Shown: piece by piece, positions 8,440 to 17,638 of the stretch
Position numbering within the stretch: the first letter of the stretch is position 1
Layout: each line of letters begins with the position of its first letter
Assembly (NCBI GenBank): GCA_022824265.1
Contig: JAJEAG010000053.1
Coordinates: forward strand, 1-64,000
DNA length: 64,000 nucleotides
Reading direction: 5' to 3'
DNA from: Candidatus Poribacteria bacterium
GTDB lineage: Bacteria > Poribacteria > WGA-4E > WGA-3G
Position numbers and translations under genes: made by a program
The notes under the pieces: model-generated
The model's database searches: none
What the model saw: the letters and a program-made list of their open reading frames with translations, nothing else
Told to the model about the DNA's origin: nothing

Positions 8440-9201
8440 TTATAACAACAAATCACACCCGATAAAATTTCGTCCTTTTGAGAGTGCTGCTTCCATGACA
8501 GAAAAAGAACCTGCTGCAGGATCAATAACATAGTCCCCTTCATTACTGACAGCTGCTATAAGTTCTGCTTGTAAACCGATAGGTTTTTGATGGGGATGTT
8601 CCTTTGTTTTTGTTCGTTCAAGCCAAACATCGCGAATATTGTGTATTTTCCATACGCCTTTAGCCTTCCGCGGATGTTTTTGTAAAACAACGCAATATTC
8701 ACTCACGCGTCGTGATCTATAACCCATTCCAAGTCTGTCTTTATTCCAAACGATCAAATCAACAACGTCTAACTGTGTGCCATCAAACCATGTTTTGAAT
8801 CCTTGACAAAGATGAAATTTATCCATCCACAGAAATAGATGTCCAGATGGAATAAGTACGTTATCAATACCTTGAATAAATTCTCCAATCAGTTCCTCGG
8901 ACATTTGCATCAATGAACTTCTACGTTTTTCTCTACTCTTTCCCTCATTACCATATTTCATTTTATCAAGTACACCTCTATATTGTGGGTCAAGAAACGC
9001 AACTGGTATAGATTCCTCAGGTAGATGACAAAGGAATTTCAGACCATCCATTTTTAACCTTGTATTAGGTATCAGAAAATCGGGTAAATCTATAGCAGGG
9101 GTTTGTATTATCCTTTCAGAGGAAAAAACTGAATTAGCACCGCCATCTGTTGTTTCAGGAAAAAGTGTCGGCGGTTCCTCCTTGAAGTATAATTTTTTCA
9201 T
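8440..9201 (-). CDS. DNA methyltransferase, beta-class motif order (motif IV before motif I)
   Basis: This protein has 253 residues from the chosen start. Motif IV appears as F-L-D-P-Q-Y-R-G early (about residue 70), where the usual form is D-P-P-Y. Motif I is at the C-terminus: [11 protein letters not shown], followed by F-I-G-C-D. The H-P-H-Q-K-P segment before motif I is a hallmark of this group of phage-like and restriction-modification N4/N6 methyltransferases. The ATG at 9201 is preferred because AAGGA lies just upstream and because longer forms run into gatB. The Pro-to-Gln change in motif IV is unusual and could alter activity. It precedes the TSPPY-type enzyme, and the two may act as a pair. 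Confidence 0.8.
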   Translation of the reverse strand: MKKLYFKEEPPTLFPETTDGGANSVFSSERIIQTPAIDLPDFLIPNTRLKMDGLKFLCHLPEESIPVAFLDPQYRGVLDKMKYGNEGKSREKRRSSLMQMSEELIGEFIQGIDNVLIPSGHLFLWMDKFHLCQGFKTWFDGTQLDVVDLIVWNKDRLGMGYRSRRVSEYCVVLQKHPRKAKGVWKIHNIRDVWLERTKTKEHPHQKPIGLQAELIAAVSNEGDYVIDPAAGSFSVMEAALSKGRNFIGCDLLL

Positions 9202-9271
9202 ATATGATCCTTGTTTCCTATCTCCATTTAACCCGTTCACTTTTATGGACATCACGAGTTTACATGATATA

Positions 9272-10717
9272 TTATTCCGTTGACAACTCACGGTTCAAAA
9301 TCTGGTTTACGAGTTGTGGGTTTGCTTTTCCTTGAGTTGCTTTCATTACCTGACCGACCAGAAATCCGATTGCTTTTTTCGTCCCATCACGAACATCCTG
9401 AGCAGGACCTGGGTTATCCTCAATCACTTGAAGGACGATTGCTTCAATCTCGGATGTATCAGTAATCTGTGACAAACCTTTATCTTCAACAATCTGTTTC
9501 GGCATTTTACCTGTATCAAAAGCATCATCAAGCACAGATTTGGCAATCTTTCCGCTGATAGTGTTGTTTTTTATTAATTGAATGAGCTCACTTAGATGTG
9601 CTGGTGTAACTTTAGAATCTTGGATCTCAATCTCAGCTGTATTGAGTAAGCGACTTAGGTCACCCATAATCCAGTTGGCACAGATTGATGGTTCCTTACT
9701 AAGGTGTGCTGCTTCATCAAAGAAATCAGCTATCTGTCGTGTAGTGGTTAGGAATTCAGCGTTTTCACTTGAAATGTCATAGTTTTGAATGAATCTTGTG
9801 CGTCTTTCAGCAGGAAGTTCAGGAAGTGAGGGTTGTATTTCATCAATCCATTCATCGTCTATCTGAACATGAACAAGGTCTGGTTCGGGAAAATATCGGT
9901 AGTCGTCCGCTTCTTCTTTTCCGCGCATCGCAACAGTTTTACCTGTATTTGCATCAAACAACAACGTTTCTTGGACCACCTCTCCACCTGAATCAAGAAT
10001 ACGTGCTTGCCGTTTTACTTCGTATTGCATTGCATCCATTAATTCTTGAAAAGAGTTTTTGTTTTTTATCTCAGTGCGTGTCCCCAATTCTTTACTCCCC
10101 TTCGGACGTAGAGAGATATTCGGTTCACAACGTAGACTTCCTTCCTCCATATTACAATCACTAACTTCAATGTATTCTAATATTTCTTTCACAGCACGAC
10201 AGTATGCAATTGCTTCTTCAGGTGAGTGAATTTCAGGTTCACTTACGATTTCCATTAGAGGGACACCTGCTCGGTTGAAATCCATAAAGCTTCGTGTCGG
10301 ATCACCAGTTACTTCAGCATGGATAGATTTTCCAGCATCCTCTTCAAGATGAATCCTGCGGAGTGCGACAGTACGTAATTCACCATCTAATTCAAATGTT
10401 ATTTCACCATTTTTACACAATGGCAGGTCATATTGTGATATTTGATAGTTTTTTGGGAGATCTGGATAGAAATAGTTCTTCCTGTCAAACTTGCTGTATG
10501 TAGTTATATCGCAATTCATTGCCAATCCAGCACGGATAGCATATTCTAATGCACGTTTATTAATAACTGGGAGTGTTCCGGGCATACCTAAGCAAATTGG
10601 ACATGTACAGTCATTTGCTGATGCACCGAAGGTATAAGCACAATTGCAGAATAACTTGCTCTCAGTGCATAATTCTGCGTGAATTTCTAAACCGATAACT
10701 ATTTCATATTTGTCCAT
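9272..10717 (-). CDS. gatB: Aspartyl/glutamyl-tRNA(Asn/Gln) amidotransferase subunit B
   Basis: This 481-residue protein matches GatB along its length: [13 protein letters not shown] at the start, the C[13 protein letters not shown] zinc and catalytic region (about residues 30-50), [34 protein letters not shown], and the C-terminal GatB/YqeY tRNA-binding helices. GatB phosphorylates Glu-tRNA(Gln) or Asp-tRNA(Asn) for amidation within the cytoplasmic GatCAB complex. gatA and gatC are not beside it, so the complex is encoded at separate loci. Cys residues of the zinc site (C-N-C-A-Y and C-T-C-P-I-C) are present. Confidence 0.97.
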   Translation of the reverse strand: MDKYEIVIGLEIHAELCTESKLFCNCAYTFGASANDCTCPICLGMPGTLPVINKRALEYAIRAGLAMNCDITTYSKFDRKNYFYPDLPKNYQISQYDLPLCKNGEITFELDGELRTVALRRIHLEEDAGKSIHAEVTGDPTRSFMDFNRAGVPLMEIVSEPEIHSPEEAIAYCRAVKEILEYIEVSDCNMEEGSLRCEPNISLRPKGSKELGTRTEIKNKNSFQELMDAMQYEVKRQARILDSGGEVVQETLLFDANTGKTVAMRGKEEADDYRYFPEPDLVHVQIDDEWIDEIQPSLPELPAERRTRFIQNYDISSENAEFLTTTRQIADFFDEAAHLSKEPSICANWIMGDLSRLLNTAEIEIQDSKVTPAHLSELIQLIKNNTISGKIAKSVLDDAFDTGKMPKQIVEDKGLSQITDTSEIEAIVLQVIEDNPGPAQDVRDGTKKAIGFLVGQVMKATQGKANPQLVNQILNRELSTE

Positions 10718-10752
10718 CGTCTTACTCTCATTTACTTTTTTCTATAATAAAC

Positions 10753-10795
10753 AGCGCGAGTGTCCATCTCAATAATTGAAGGGACATCTCGCGCT
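10753..10795 (-). terminator. Inverted repeat downstream of the aldo/keto reductase, possible terminator
   Basis: AGCGCGAG-TGTCC at 10753-10765 pairs imperfectly with GGACA-TCTCGCGCT at 10782-10795. It lies between the aldo/keto reductase stop and the gatB start. No long T-run follows, so it could also be a dispersed repeat. Confidence 0.45.
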
Positions 10796-10812
10796 ACTAA
10801 AATAAAAATATA

Positions 10813-11586
10813 TTATATGCTATTCCCCGATAATTCATTTACAACTGCCACGTTTGCTTCTACTTCAGCATGAGATGTCATACCGATTGTCATCGCATGA
10901 ACACACGGTAACCCCATAACAAATTCTATTGCATCTCGTTGACTTTCAGAATCTTTTGCTAATTTACCCATACCTAAAACTTTCATTCCATAGATACCTT
11001 TACCGGTAAACGCCATGTGCTCCATGGTTCTGATAACATCTGGGGGAGAAGCGTCCATTTGAACACCAGTATGATTTATTCGTGCCAATACAACTTCAAC
11101 CCACTCGGTCATGGAGGATGTTTGGAATGCTCCAAAGTCGTGGCAGGAAACACCGTGGGCGCGAATTAATCCCTGTTCTTTACAACGGGAAAGTGCTTCC
11201 ATAGCATCCGGATAACGGCTTGGCCAGTCAACTTGTGTTAGGCAGTGAAGCAGGACGATATCTACATAGTCAGAACCGATCTCTTTAAGAAATCGCTTAA
11301 CATCTGCTTCTACCTCTTCAGCAGTTCGAGAAACAGTTTTCGTAGTAATAGTTACACTATTTCTGGGAACATGTTTAAGAGCTTCTTTAATATGTGGATG
11401 GCTGCCATACTGGTCGGCAGAATCCCAAAATGTTACTCCTTTTTCGTGTGCAAATAAAAGTAGGTCGCGTAAGGCTTCAAAACCTAAATCTGTCTGATTT
11501 GAACGACCATTCCAACCATTTGAACCAGTACCGATTGAAAGTCGTGAAACATCTAAACCAGTTTTACCAAGTGATACAATTTCCAT
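10813..11586 (-). CDS. Aldo/keto reductase family protein, short form
   Basis: This 257-residue protein begins M-E-I-V-S-L-G-K-T-G-L-D-V-S-R-L-S-I-G. The catalytic tetrad of the family is traceable: Asp and Tyr in F-W-D-S-A-D-Q-Y-G (about residues 54-62), Lys in T-I-T-T-K-T, and His in I-V-L-L-H-C. It is shorter than the usual 300-340 residues and lacks the C-terminal cysteine cluster present in some ferredoxin-like members, so the last part of the barrel is reduced. Such proteins reduce aldehydes or ketones with NADPH in the cytoplasm; the substrate is unknown. AGGAG precedes the ATG and a promoter lies at 11620-11648. It is probably monocistronic. Confidence 0.85.
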   Translation of the reverse strand: MEIVSLGKTGLDVSRLSIGTGSNGWNGRSNQTDLGFEALRDLLLFAHEKGVTFWDSADQYGSHPHIKEALKHVPRNSVTITTKTVSRTAEEVEADVKRFLKEIGSDYVDIVLLHCLTQVDWPSRYPDAMEALSRCKEQGLIRAHGVSCHDFGAFQTSSMTEWVEVVLARINHTGVQMDASPPDVIRTMEHMAFTGKGIYGMKVLGMGKLAKDSESQRDAIEFVMGLPCVHAMTIGMTSHAEVEANVAVVNELSGNSI

Positions 11587-11619
11587 GGTTTTCTCCTATA
11601 TATTAATATATCTGATGAA

Positions 11620-11648
11620 AGTATATCATTTTTTTCGTATTCTTACAA
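11620..11648 (-). promoter_or_regulatory. Sigma-70 promoter of the aldo/keto reductase
   Basis: Minus strand: TTGTAA (11648-11643), a 17-bp spacer, TATACT (11625-11620), 34 bp before the start codon. Confidence 0.6.
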
Positions 11649-11745
11649 CTTAATCCATTAATAAGATAGAGGCATTTAATTGTCACTGTAAGATGTTGGT
11701 ATATACCTCGTTTTTTCTTCAAATTCTGTGGATTTTGTTTCCTTC

Positions 11746-11876
11746 AAACCGTACCAGTTTTCGTTTTTTGGTACGGTTTTGGTACGGTGGTGTTTTCCCA
11801 GTCACTGTCTAAGTTTATTGGGGTTTTTATGTAGGTTTTTGCATTTTTTTATTTGGCATTTTTGGTACGGTTTGGG
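11746..11876. repeat. Cluster of GGTACGG motifs with an 11-bp inverted repeat, in G/T-rich non-coding DNA
   Basis: AAACCGTACCA (11746-11756) pairs perfectly with TGGTACGGTTT (11769-11779) around a T-rich loop. The same GGTACGG core recurs in direct orientation at about 11781-11787 and 11864-11870. The surrounding plus strand is strikingly G/T-rich. It holds no convincing reading frame and no known RNA that I can recognise. Confidence 0.6.
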
Positions 11877-12599
11877 TTTTGTATGATTGTCTGTTTTTAT
11901 CGTGTTACCTTTCTGTATGGAAAATTGGAGGTGATGATTCTGTTTATGTGTGTAAGAGGATTGTGGGTATCTAGCGCGCTTACAAAGTGCCAAATCAACG
12001 GTATGAATGCTTTTTAGCATTCCCCGCCTACCGTTTTGTGCATAAGTCTTGCCTTTAAAAGGTTACCGTACGGTAACCTTTTTTACATGACGGTAACTTT
12101 TGGTGTGATCGGTCTGCGTATAGTGCCTGTCTGGTTTTATTGGTTATTTGCATCGGTTTTTTCAGGAGAAAAAAGTAAATTTTGGTAACTTTTGCATCCT
12201 CTGGAAAAATACCAGTTTTTTGACTACTATTTCGTATATTTTTTCTAATTTCTTATGAATGTTGGTATCGTAAAATGTTAACATTATTGGGTTACCCATA
12301 ATCAAAGATTATATGTGACACATATTATAACATATAATAATAACTAATGTCAAGTTAAAAATTACATTTTTAAGTTTTTTTTGAATTTATTTCAGTTTTA
12401 TCGTTAAATTTGTAATATATTTTATGAATTACCGTTTAACCGATATGGAAATTTAACGTAATGAAATACAAAAAATAAATTACACAAGGTATTTCATGCA
12501 GGTGCTTTTACCAAACGTTTGACACAAAGCCCAATGCTTTAACTTTGGGATGTAGTGGTGCTCGTCCCTCAATCTCTCAAAATAATACCATTTCTATAT
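11877..12599. other. Non-coding stretch, part of a 1.6-kb gene-free region
   Basis: No supported gene is seen. It holds the perfect palindrome at 12057-12082 and two further GGTAACTTTT copies (12092-12101 and 12183-12192), then an AT-rich, low-complexity part (about 12290-12480). Short frames on either strand lack ribosome sites and protein-like composition. Confidence 0.6.
12057..12084. terminator. 26-bp perfect palindrome followed by T-run
   Basis: AAAAGGTTACCG followed by its mirror makes a perfect palindrome at 12057-12082, with T continuing to 12084. It has the form of an intrinsic terminator, but no gene ends just upstream. The arm GGTAAC-C/T-TTT recurs twice in the next 110 bp, so it may instead belong to the motif family at 11746-11876. 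Confidence 0.4.
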
Positions 12600-12990
12600 G
12601 ATAACATTATTTCGTAGGTCGGGTAGAAGCGGTAGTGAAACCCGGCTTTTTATAGTGTCATGTCGGGTTTTGTTCCTCAACCCATAGGTGTCAACCTAAG
12701 GATTATGCCTTCGTGTGAAATGTATTTGATAGTGCTTGTTGTCTGAATCACGGAAAGCACTGAAGACGCGGAACACACTGAAGGATTTTGGTATATCAAT
12801 GTCTCTTTGTAACGTCTGAAACCTAACCGCATTAAGCTGCGATTCTGATAGATTGCGCTGATTTTTGTGCATGATGTTCTGTGAATCAGATAGACAGTTC
12901 GGGTGTCGCTTGCGTTCTACCCGAACTACGGTATTTCATGTAAACGCTTCTACAAAGGAAACGTTGAACAACATTAAAGAGTAACTTGTT
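12600..12990. repeat. Dispersed palindromic-repeat debris
   Basis: The region contains phrases of intergenic repeat families. GGTCGGGT...AACCCGGC lies at about 12617-12650. A TTGTCTGAAT-led stretch begins near 12739, and its leading TGTCTGAA recurs near 59478 and 59620. A 9-bp inverted repeat AGTTCGGGT/ACCCGAACT lies at 12896-12927. CGCTTCTACAAAGG at about 12945 resembles TGCTTCTACAAAGG near 59666. No gene is seen up to the transglycosylase start at 13191. Confidence 0.55.
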
Positions 12991-13190
12991 GCCGAATTAA
13001 GCTTGTAACACAAAATTTTGTTGTCATTCTACATGATTTGACGTTATAATTACTGTTTTGAGTGAAAAGAAAAATCAACGATGTTTTATTTATATTTAAT
13101 ACTGTATTAGTAATTACAACATAATTTGTACATAATATGATTTCGTCTTAGGAGGATAAAAGCGACATTTATTCTTGCTTTTAAATAATA

Positions 13191-15437
13191 ATGGGTCTTT
13201 TTTCTAAAACGCTAACTTCAAGGATACTAACTTACCTTATAGTTTTATTTATTCTTAGTAGTTTTTGCTGCATAATGTGTATGCCTATTTCTGCCGAAGA
13301 GGATAGAAACCCAATCCGAGAGAGTGCATTTTCTCTCATAGATAATGGTGAATATAAACGTGCGGCAGCAAAATTAGAAAGTTTGCTACTCACAGATATG
13401 TCAAACATGGAAAAACTTGAGATTCACCATGCACTTGGTAATGTCTATGAGAAACTAAAGAATCGTCCTAAAGCAGTTGGACACTATGTTAGAGTTATAA
13501 CAAACGATTATCCACTTGCAGATATCGCAGCATTTCGTCTGGCTAAGCTTTACGAAGATATGAATAATGTTCCGAAATCAATAAAATGGTATACTCAACT
13601 TGTGAATGATTATTCTAAGAGTGTCTACCAACCAGAAGCAAAATGGAATTTGACTGAATTCCATCTTAATTTAAAACAATATGCAAAAGCAAAAGCAATT
13701 TTAGTGGATTTAATAGACCACCCGACTTACGCACGTAGAGCAAAATACGGATTAGCACGTTGTGAAGAAGGATTAGAAAACTATGCTGAGGCATTTGACA
13801 TTCATCAAAAACTGATTCGTCATAAGCAGTCCGATTCTGTGGCTGATGATGCTGTTGGGAAATTGAAAATGCTTGCACGCAATTATAAATCGCTTAAGTT
13901 AACTGTGGAAGACAGATTGAATTGCGGTTTAGTTCATTATTATCAAGGAAACTGGAAATCAGCAGTAAACGAATTTACTCCTCTTACGCAAAGTTCAGAT
14001 ATAAGGCTAAAAGGAAGAGCACTTTACCATCTGGGACTCGCTAATCAAGGAAGGAAATGGTATAATACCGCTACGAAAAATTACAATGCTGTTGTTGCAC
14101 TCGGTTCAAAAACCGAATACTTAACTCGGGCACACTATCAGATTGCACAATGCTATAGGAGTAAAGGGAGTCTGACAACTGCGGTAAATCGTCTTGAGAG
14201 TTTTGTGAAAACATATCCCTGGAGTGAATTAGTAGATAACGCGCTTTACGATATAGCACAAATACAGGAAAAACGAAATAAGACTGAAGCAGCATTAGAA
14301 ACGTATTCACGATTGATAGATGTTCAACCTGGGAGTCCATACGCAGATTGGGCAGCGTGGCGTATTGGTTGGCAGAGATTTGACGAAAAACGATATGAAG
14401 AGAGTTATAAGGCTTTTGAAGGTTTAAAGGACAACTTTCCAGGTAATCGATATGCGATGGGTGCACATTTTTGGATGGCAAAAATCCGAGAACGACAGAA
14501 TAAACCTGAGCTTGCACAAAAAATATATAATGAAGTAGCAAAGGCACGTTATTGGTATTATAGTGCAAGAGCAAAGGCAATTCTTAGAATCACTACCTCC
14601 GAATTGGAACCAAGAGCAGTACCCGATGTAGAACTAATACAATATGTAGCATGTCCTGAACACTTATCAACTATATTGAAACTAAGGCTGTACGAGGATG
14701 GTATCTATCTGTTATCACATTTCATAGACAATACCGCGACAGCTGCTAAAGAATGTTATTATGCATTGGTTACATGCTACGAAAAACTGCAAAGGTATGA
14801 CAAAGCACGGGAAGTAGTAGACAGAGCACTTTTAAGTCCATCATTTGCAAATAAATCAACTGACGAATTAGCCAGACTCCGTAAACTCCTTTACCCGCTA
14901 CATTACGAAAAGTACGTCGAGAAATATTCTAAACAGTATAATGTAGAGAGTGCTTTGATCTATGCAATGATTTTAGAGGAAAGTAGATACCGTTCCGATG
15001 CAATAAGTTGGGCAGGAGCAATTGGACTGATGCAGATTATGCCTGCTACAGGTAGAGAACTTGCAAGACAACTCAATATCAGCCGATTCCGCACTTCAAT
15101 GCTCAAAATCCCAGAGATCAATATCCGAATGGGAACAAAATATATTGGATATCTCAACTCAATTTTTGAGGGTAATGCAATGTTGGTTTCTGGAGCTTAT
15201 AATGGTGGTCCAGGTCGTATGAGTCGGTGGTTGGAATCGAAAAAAATCAAGGACATAGACGAATTCGTTGAAAAAATCACCATCCGTGAAACTCGACTCC
15301 ACATTAAAAAAGTCATCAACAGTTATGACAACTATATTGAGATTTACGGACAACCTGAAATTCCCGCAGTAAATTCTGCTTTAGGAGTTCAAGATAAAGA
15401 ACAAAAGACTCCAATTTTGGGTAAGTTAGATAAATAG
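13191..15437 (+). CDS. TPR-containing soluble lytic murein transglycosylase (Slt-like)
   Basis: This 748-residue protein starts with a signal peptide (hydrophobic residues of about 11-32, cleavage near S-A-E-E). Residues 40-580 are a long array of TPR-like helical repeats such as A-L-G-N-V-Y-E-K-L and Y-D-I-A-Q-I-Q-E-K, resembling the alpha-solenoid of Slt70. The catalytic SLT domain lies at about residues 590-720: I-L-E-E-S-R-Y with the catalytic Glu, G-A-I-G-L-M-Q-I-M-P-A-T, N-I-R-M-G-T-K-Y and the Y-N-G-G-P-G-R loop. It cleaves peptidoglycan glycan strands to 1,6-anhydro products in the periplasm. GGAGG at 13151-13155 is too far from the ATG to be its ribosome site. The gene stands alone between repeat-rich gaps. 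Confidence 0.92.
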   Translation: MGLFSKTLTSRILTYLIVLFILSSFCCIMCMPISAEEDRNPIRESAFSLIDNGEYKRAAAKLESLLLTDMSNMEKLEIHHALGNVYEKLKNRPKAVGHYVRVITNDYPLADIAAFRLAKLYEDMNNVPKSIKWYTQLVNDYSKSVYQPEAKWNLTEFHLNLKQYAKAKAILVDLIDHPTYARRAKYGLARCEEGLENYAEAFDIHQKLIRHKQSDSVADDAVGKLKMLARNYKSLKLTVEDRLNCGLVHYYQGNWKSAVNEFTPLTQSSDIRLKGRALYHLGLANQGRKWYNTATKNYNAVVALGSKTEYLTRAHYQIAQCYRSKGSLTTAVNRLESFVKTYPWSELVDNALYDIAQIQEKRNKTEAALETYSRLIDVQPGSPYADWAAWRIGWQRFDEKRYEESYKAFEGLKDNFPGNRYAMGAHFWMAKIRERQNKPELAQKIYNEVAKARYWYYSARAKAILRITTSELEPRAVPDVELIQYVACPEHLSTILKLRLYEDGIYLLSHFIDNTATAAKECYYALVTCYEKLQRYDKAREVVDRALLSPSFANKSTDELARLRKLLYPLHYEKYVEKYSKQYNVESALIYAMILEESRYRSDAISWAGAIGLMQIMPATGRELARQLNISRFRTSMLKIPEINIRMGTKYIGYLNSIFEGNAMLVSGAYNGGPGRMSRWLESKKIKDIDEFVEKITIRETRLHIKKVINSYDNYIEIYGQPEIPAVNSALGVQDKEQKTPILGKLDK

Positions 15438-15478
15438 TTGAATATTTGGTAGGTGTAGCGTAGCATAAACTATTATTT

Positions 15479-15884
15479 GACATACTCCCACAACTAAAGT
15501 AGTGGGATTCTTCAATCCCTATATTAGTTGTGAAATCGTAGGATCAATGACCTTTGCTACAAAGTAGTCTTACAAAGCCTACTCCAACAGTTGACATCCC
15601 AACTGCACCTCCAAAGGAGGTCTTAAAAACGATTAGTACACGTGATTTAGACGGGATGAGCTATTACGCTGCTTTCCCTGAACGTGCAATAGATGTTACA
15701 AAGAACTTTAGCAGTATTGAATCGCAAGGCTTGGACATAGTTGTTTCACTGCTTAGCTGTCTACCACAACATCAACTATAACCAATGCCGACTGCTACGA
15801 ACATACTAACAGACTAAACGCTTTTTGTCAAGTAAAACATTTTAGCCGTTGGACATCCCAAAGCTAAAGCATTGGGTTTTGAAC
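15479..15884. mobile_element. Probable non-autonomous IS200/IS605-type element or remnant
   Basis: Two hairpins of one design frame about 400 bp. The first (GACAT then CCCACaACT-AAA-AGTaGTGGG at 15487-15506) and the second (GACAT then CCCAAaGC-TAAA-GCaTTGGG at 15857-15876) both have GACAT before the stem and a CTAAAG-type loop. Such subterminal GACAT-CCCA hairpins are typical ends of IS200/IS605 and TnpB elements. The interior has a 75-codon frame (15554-15781) with no recognisable transposase or TnpB motif, so I do not call it a gene. An alternative is that the hairpins are remnants of two neighbouring insertions. Confidence 0.5.
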
Positions 15885-15918
15885 GGAACGTTTGATAAAA
15901 GGATGTACGATATACATT

Positions 15919-17607
15919 CTAATCGTTTGTGCTACACGGTAATTCAATTATTTCCGGTTCATTGTCTCTTGTAATGATGATACGCCGTTTCCATTCAGTA
16001 TCATCTTGTTCGGGGAAATCTGCCCGGTAGTGTGCCCCACGGCTCTCTGTTCTTGTGAGAGCGGCTTTTGTTATTATCCACGCAACATTAAGCATGTTTA
16101 TAGTCTCACACAATTCTACATTAGCAGTTTGAATACTGGTAGGTGAAGATTGACAGAGACTAATCTCATCCCCGATTTCTTCCAAATCGGAAAGGGTTAA
16201 TTCTAAACCTTCACAGTCGCGTTCAATAGCAACATTCTCCCATAGTGTTTCGCAAATCGCTTCCTTTATTGAAAGCATAGTATCCTTATCTAACGTGTTG
16301 TTCTTTTTATCATCTTCAGTTATTTTGGGATATGACAGTTGCGATATTGGTGGTAATTTTAGTGTCTGTGTTGCTGCATAAGAGGCAGCGTTATTCCCTG
16401 CACGCACTCCAAATACGAGACATTCTAAGAGAGAATTACTTGCCAAACGGTTTGCTCCATGGACACCAGTACATGCAACTTCACCACACGCATATAGACC
16501 TTGTATGTTAGTTTCCGAGTCAGAGTTAGTATGGATTCCACCCATCATAAAATGTGCCCCTGGTCGCACAGGGATAAGATCAATACTAATATCCAGACCG
16601 AAATGTTTGGTCGTTGAAGAAATAGTTGGAAATCGTTCAATAATAAAGTCGGCAGGTTTATGTGTAATATCAAGATATACGCACGGGAATCCTGTTAATA
16701 ACATCTCATTTTGGATAGCACGACTGACCACATCTCTGGGAGCAAGTTCTCCTCTTTCGTGGTATTTATCCATAAATTGCTCACCACGAATGTTAACAAG
16801 TTTTCCGCCTTCTCCCCTTACAGCTTCAGAAATTAGAAAATTTGGTGCCCCGTCAAGGTAAAGTGTTGTCGGATGGAACTGAACGAACTCCATATCTATC
16901 ATTTCACATCCTGCACGCCACGCAGCTGCAAAGCCATCACCAGTAGCCACTTCTGGATTTGATGTACACGGATAGAGACGACCAAGTCCTCCAGTAGCAA
17001 GAATTGTAGCTTTTGCATAGAGGTGTACTATCTTACCTTCAACAATTGCGGTAACACCGTAACATGTTATTTTCTCATCATTAGCAACCGATGTTTCATC
17101 TGTTAGTAGATCAACAGCAAAAGCGTTAGATACAACACGAATACGTTCTGTATTTAACACTCGCTGAACGAGAACGTCTGTTGTTTCACGTCCAGTTGCA
17201 TCTCCTTTATGAACAATCCTTTTTCGGCTATGTGCTGCTTCCTGTGTAAAACGGGGTAGTGTGCCTTCCCAATCAAAATTTGCACCCCAGTCTAACAACT
17301 CTGTCACCCGTGGAATGCCTTCTGAAACCATAGTCTCAACTGCACTGATGTCACACAATCCACATCCTGCGCTGCATGTATCTTCCACATGGAGTGCTAC
17401 CGTGTCATCAACATTCATTGCAACAGCGATACCGCCTTGTGCGTATAACGTATTGCTTTCCTTGAGAGTTGTTTTTGTGATGAGCGTAACATTGGTTTTT
17501 TCGCTTGCAGCAAGCGCAGCGCGTAGACCTGCAGCACCACTACCAATGATTAGGACATCTGTCCACCATTCTGAACGTTGATCTGAATTATCAGTTTCGT
17601 TGTTCAT
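15919..17607 (-). CDS. nadB: L-aspartate oxidase (NAD biosynthesis)
   Basis: This protein has 562 residues from the ATG at 17607. The FAD-binding D-V-L-I-I-G-S-G-A-A-G-L-R-A-A motif is near the N-terminus. T-L-Y-A-Q-G-G-I-A-V-A follows, then the active-site H-S-R-K-R-I-V-H-K-G-D-A-T-G region. G-L-Y-A-C-G-E-V-A-C-T-G-V-H-G-A-N-R-L-A-S-N begins the conserved C-terminal FAD segment, which is followed by the helical bundle. It oxidises L-aspartate to iminoaspartate, the first step of quinolinate and NAD synthesis. The frame extends to 17676, but the extra Cys-rich 23 residues overlap the thioesterase end, so the later ATG is preferred. nadA and nadC are not adjacent. It is the last gene of a valS-thioesterase-nadB run. 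Confidence 0.93.
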   Translation of the reverse strand: MNNETDNSDQRSEWWTDVLIIGSGAAGLRAALAASEKTNVTLITKTTLKESNTLYAQGGIAVAMNVDDTVALHVEDTCSAGCGLCDISAVETMVSEGIPRVTELLDWGANFDWEGTLPRFTQEAAHSRKRIVHKGDATGRETTDVLVQRVLNTERIRVVSNAFAVDLLTDETSVANDEKITCYGVTAIVEGKIVHLYAKATILATGGLGRLYPCTSNPEVATGDGFAAAWRAGCEMIDMEFVQFHPTTLYLDGAPNFLISEAVRGEGGKLVNIRGEQFMDKYHERGELAPRDVVSRAIQNEMLLTGFPCVYLDITHKPADFIIERFPTISSTTKHFGLDISIDLIPVRPGAHFMMGGIHTNSDSETNIQGLYACGEVACTGVHGANRLASNSLLECLVFGVRAGNNAASYAATQTLKLPPISQLSYPKITEDDKKNNTLDKDTMLSIKEAICETLWENVAIERDCEGLELTLSDLEEIGDEISLCQSSPTSIQTANVELCETINMLNVAWIITKAALTRTESRGAHYRADFPEQDDTEWKRRIIITRDNEPEIIELPCSTND

Positions 17608-17638
17608 ACATTTCTTGCATGTCCACCTACAGCCACAT

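Noticed and set aside
15554-15781. 75-codon gene inside the IS-like element
   Set aside because: No known domain and no ribosome site are seen, and it lies wholly within the non-coding part of a probable mobile element.
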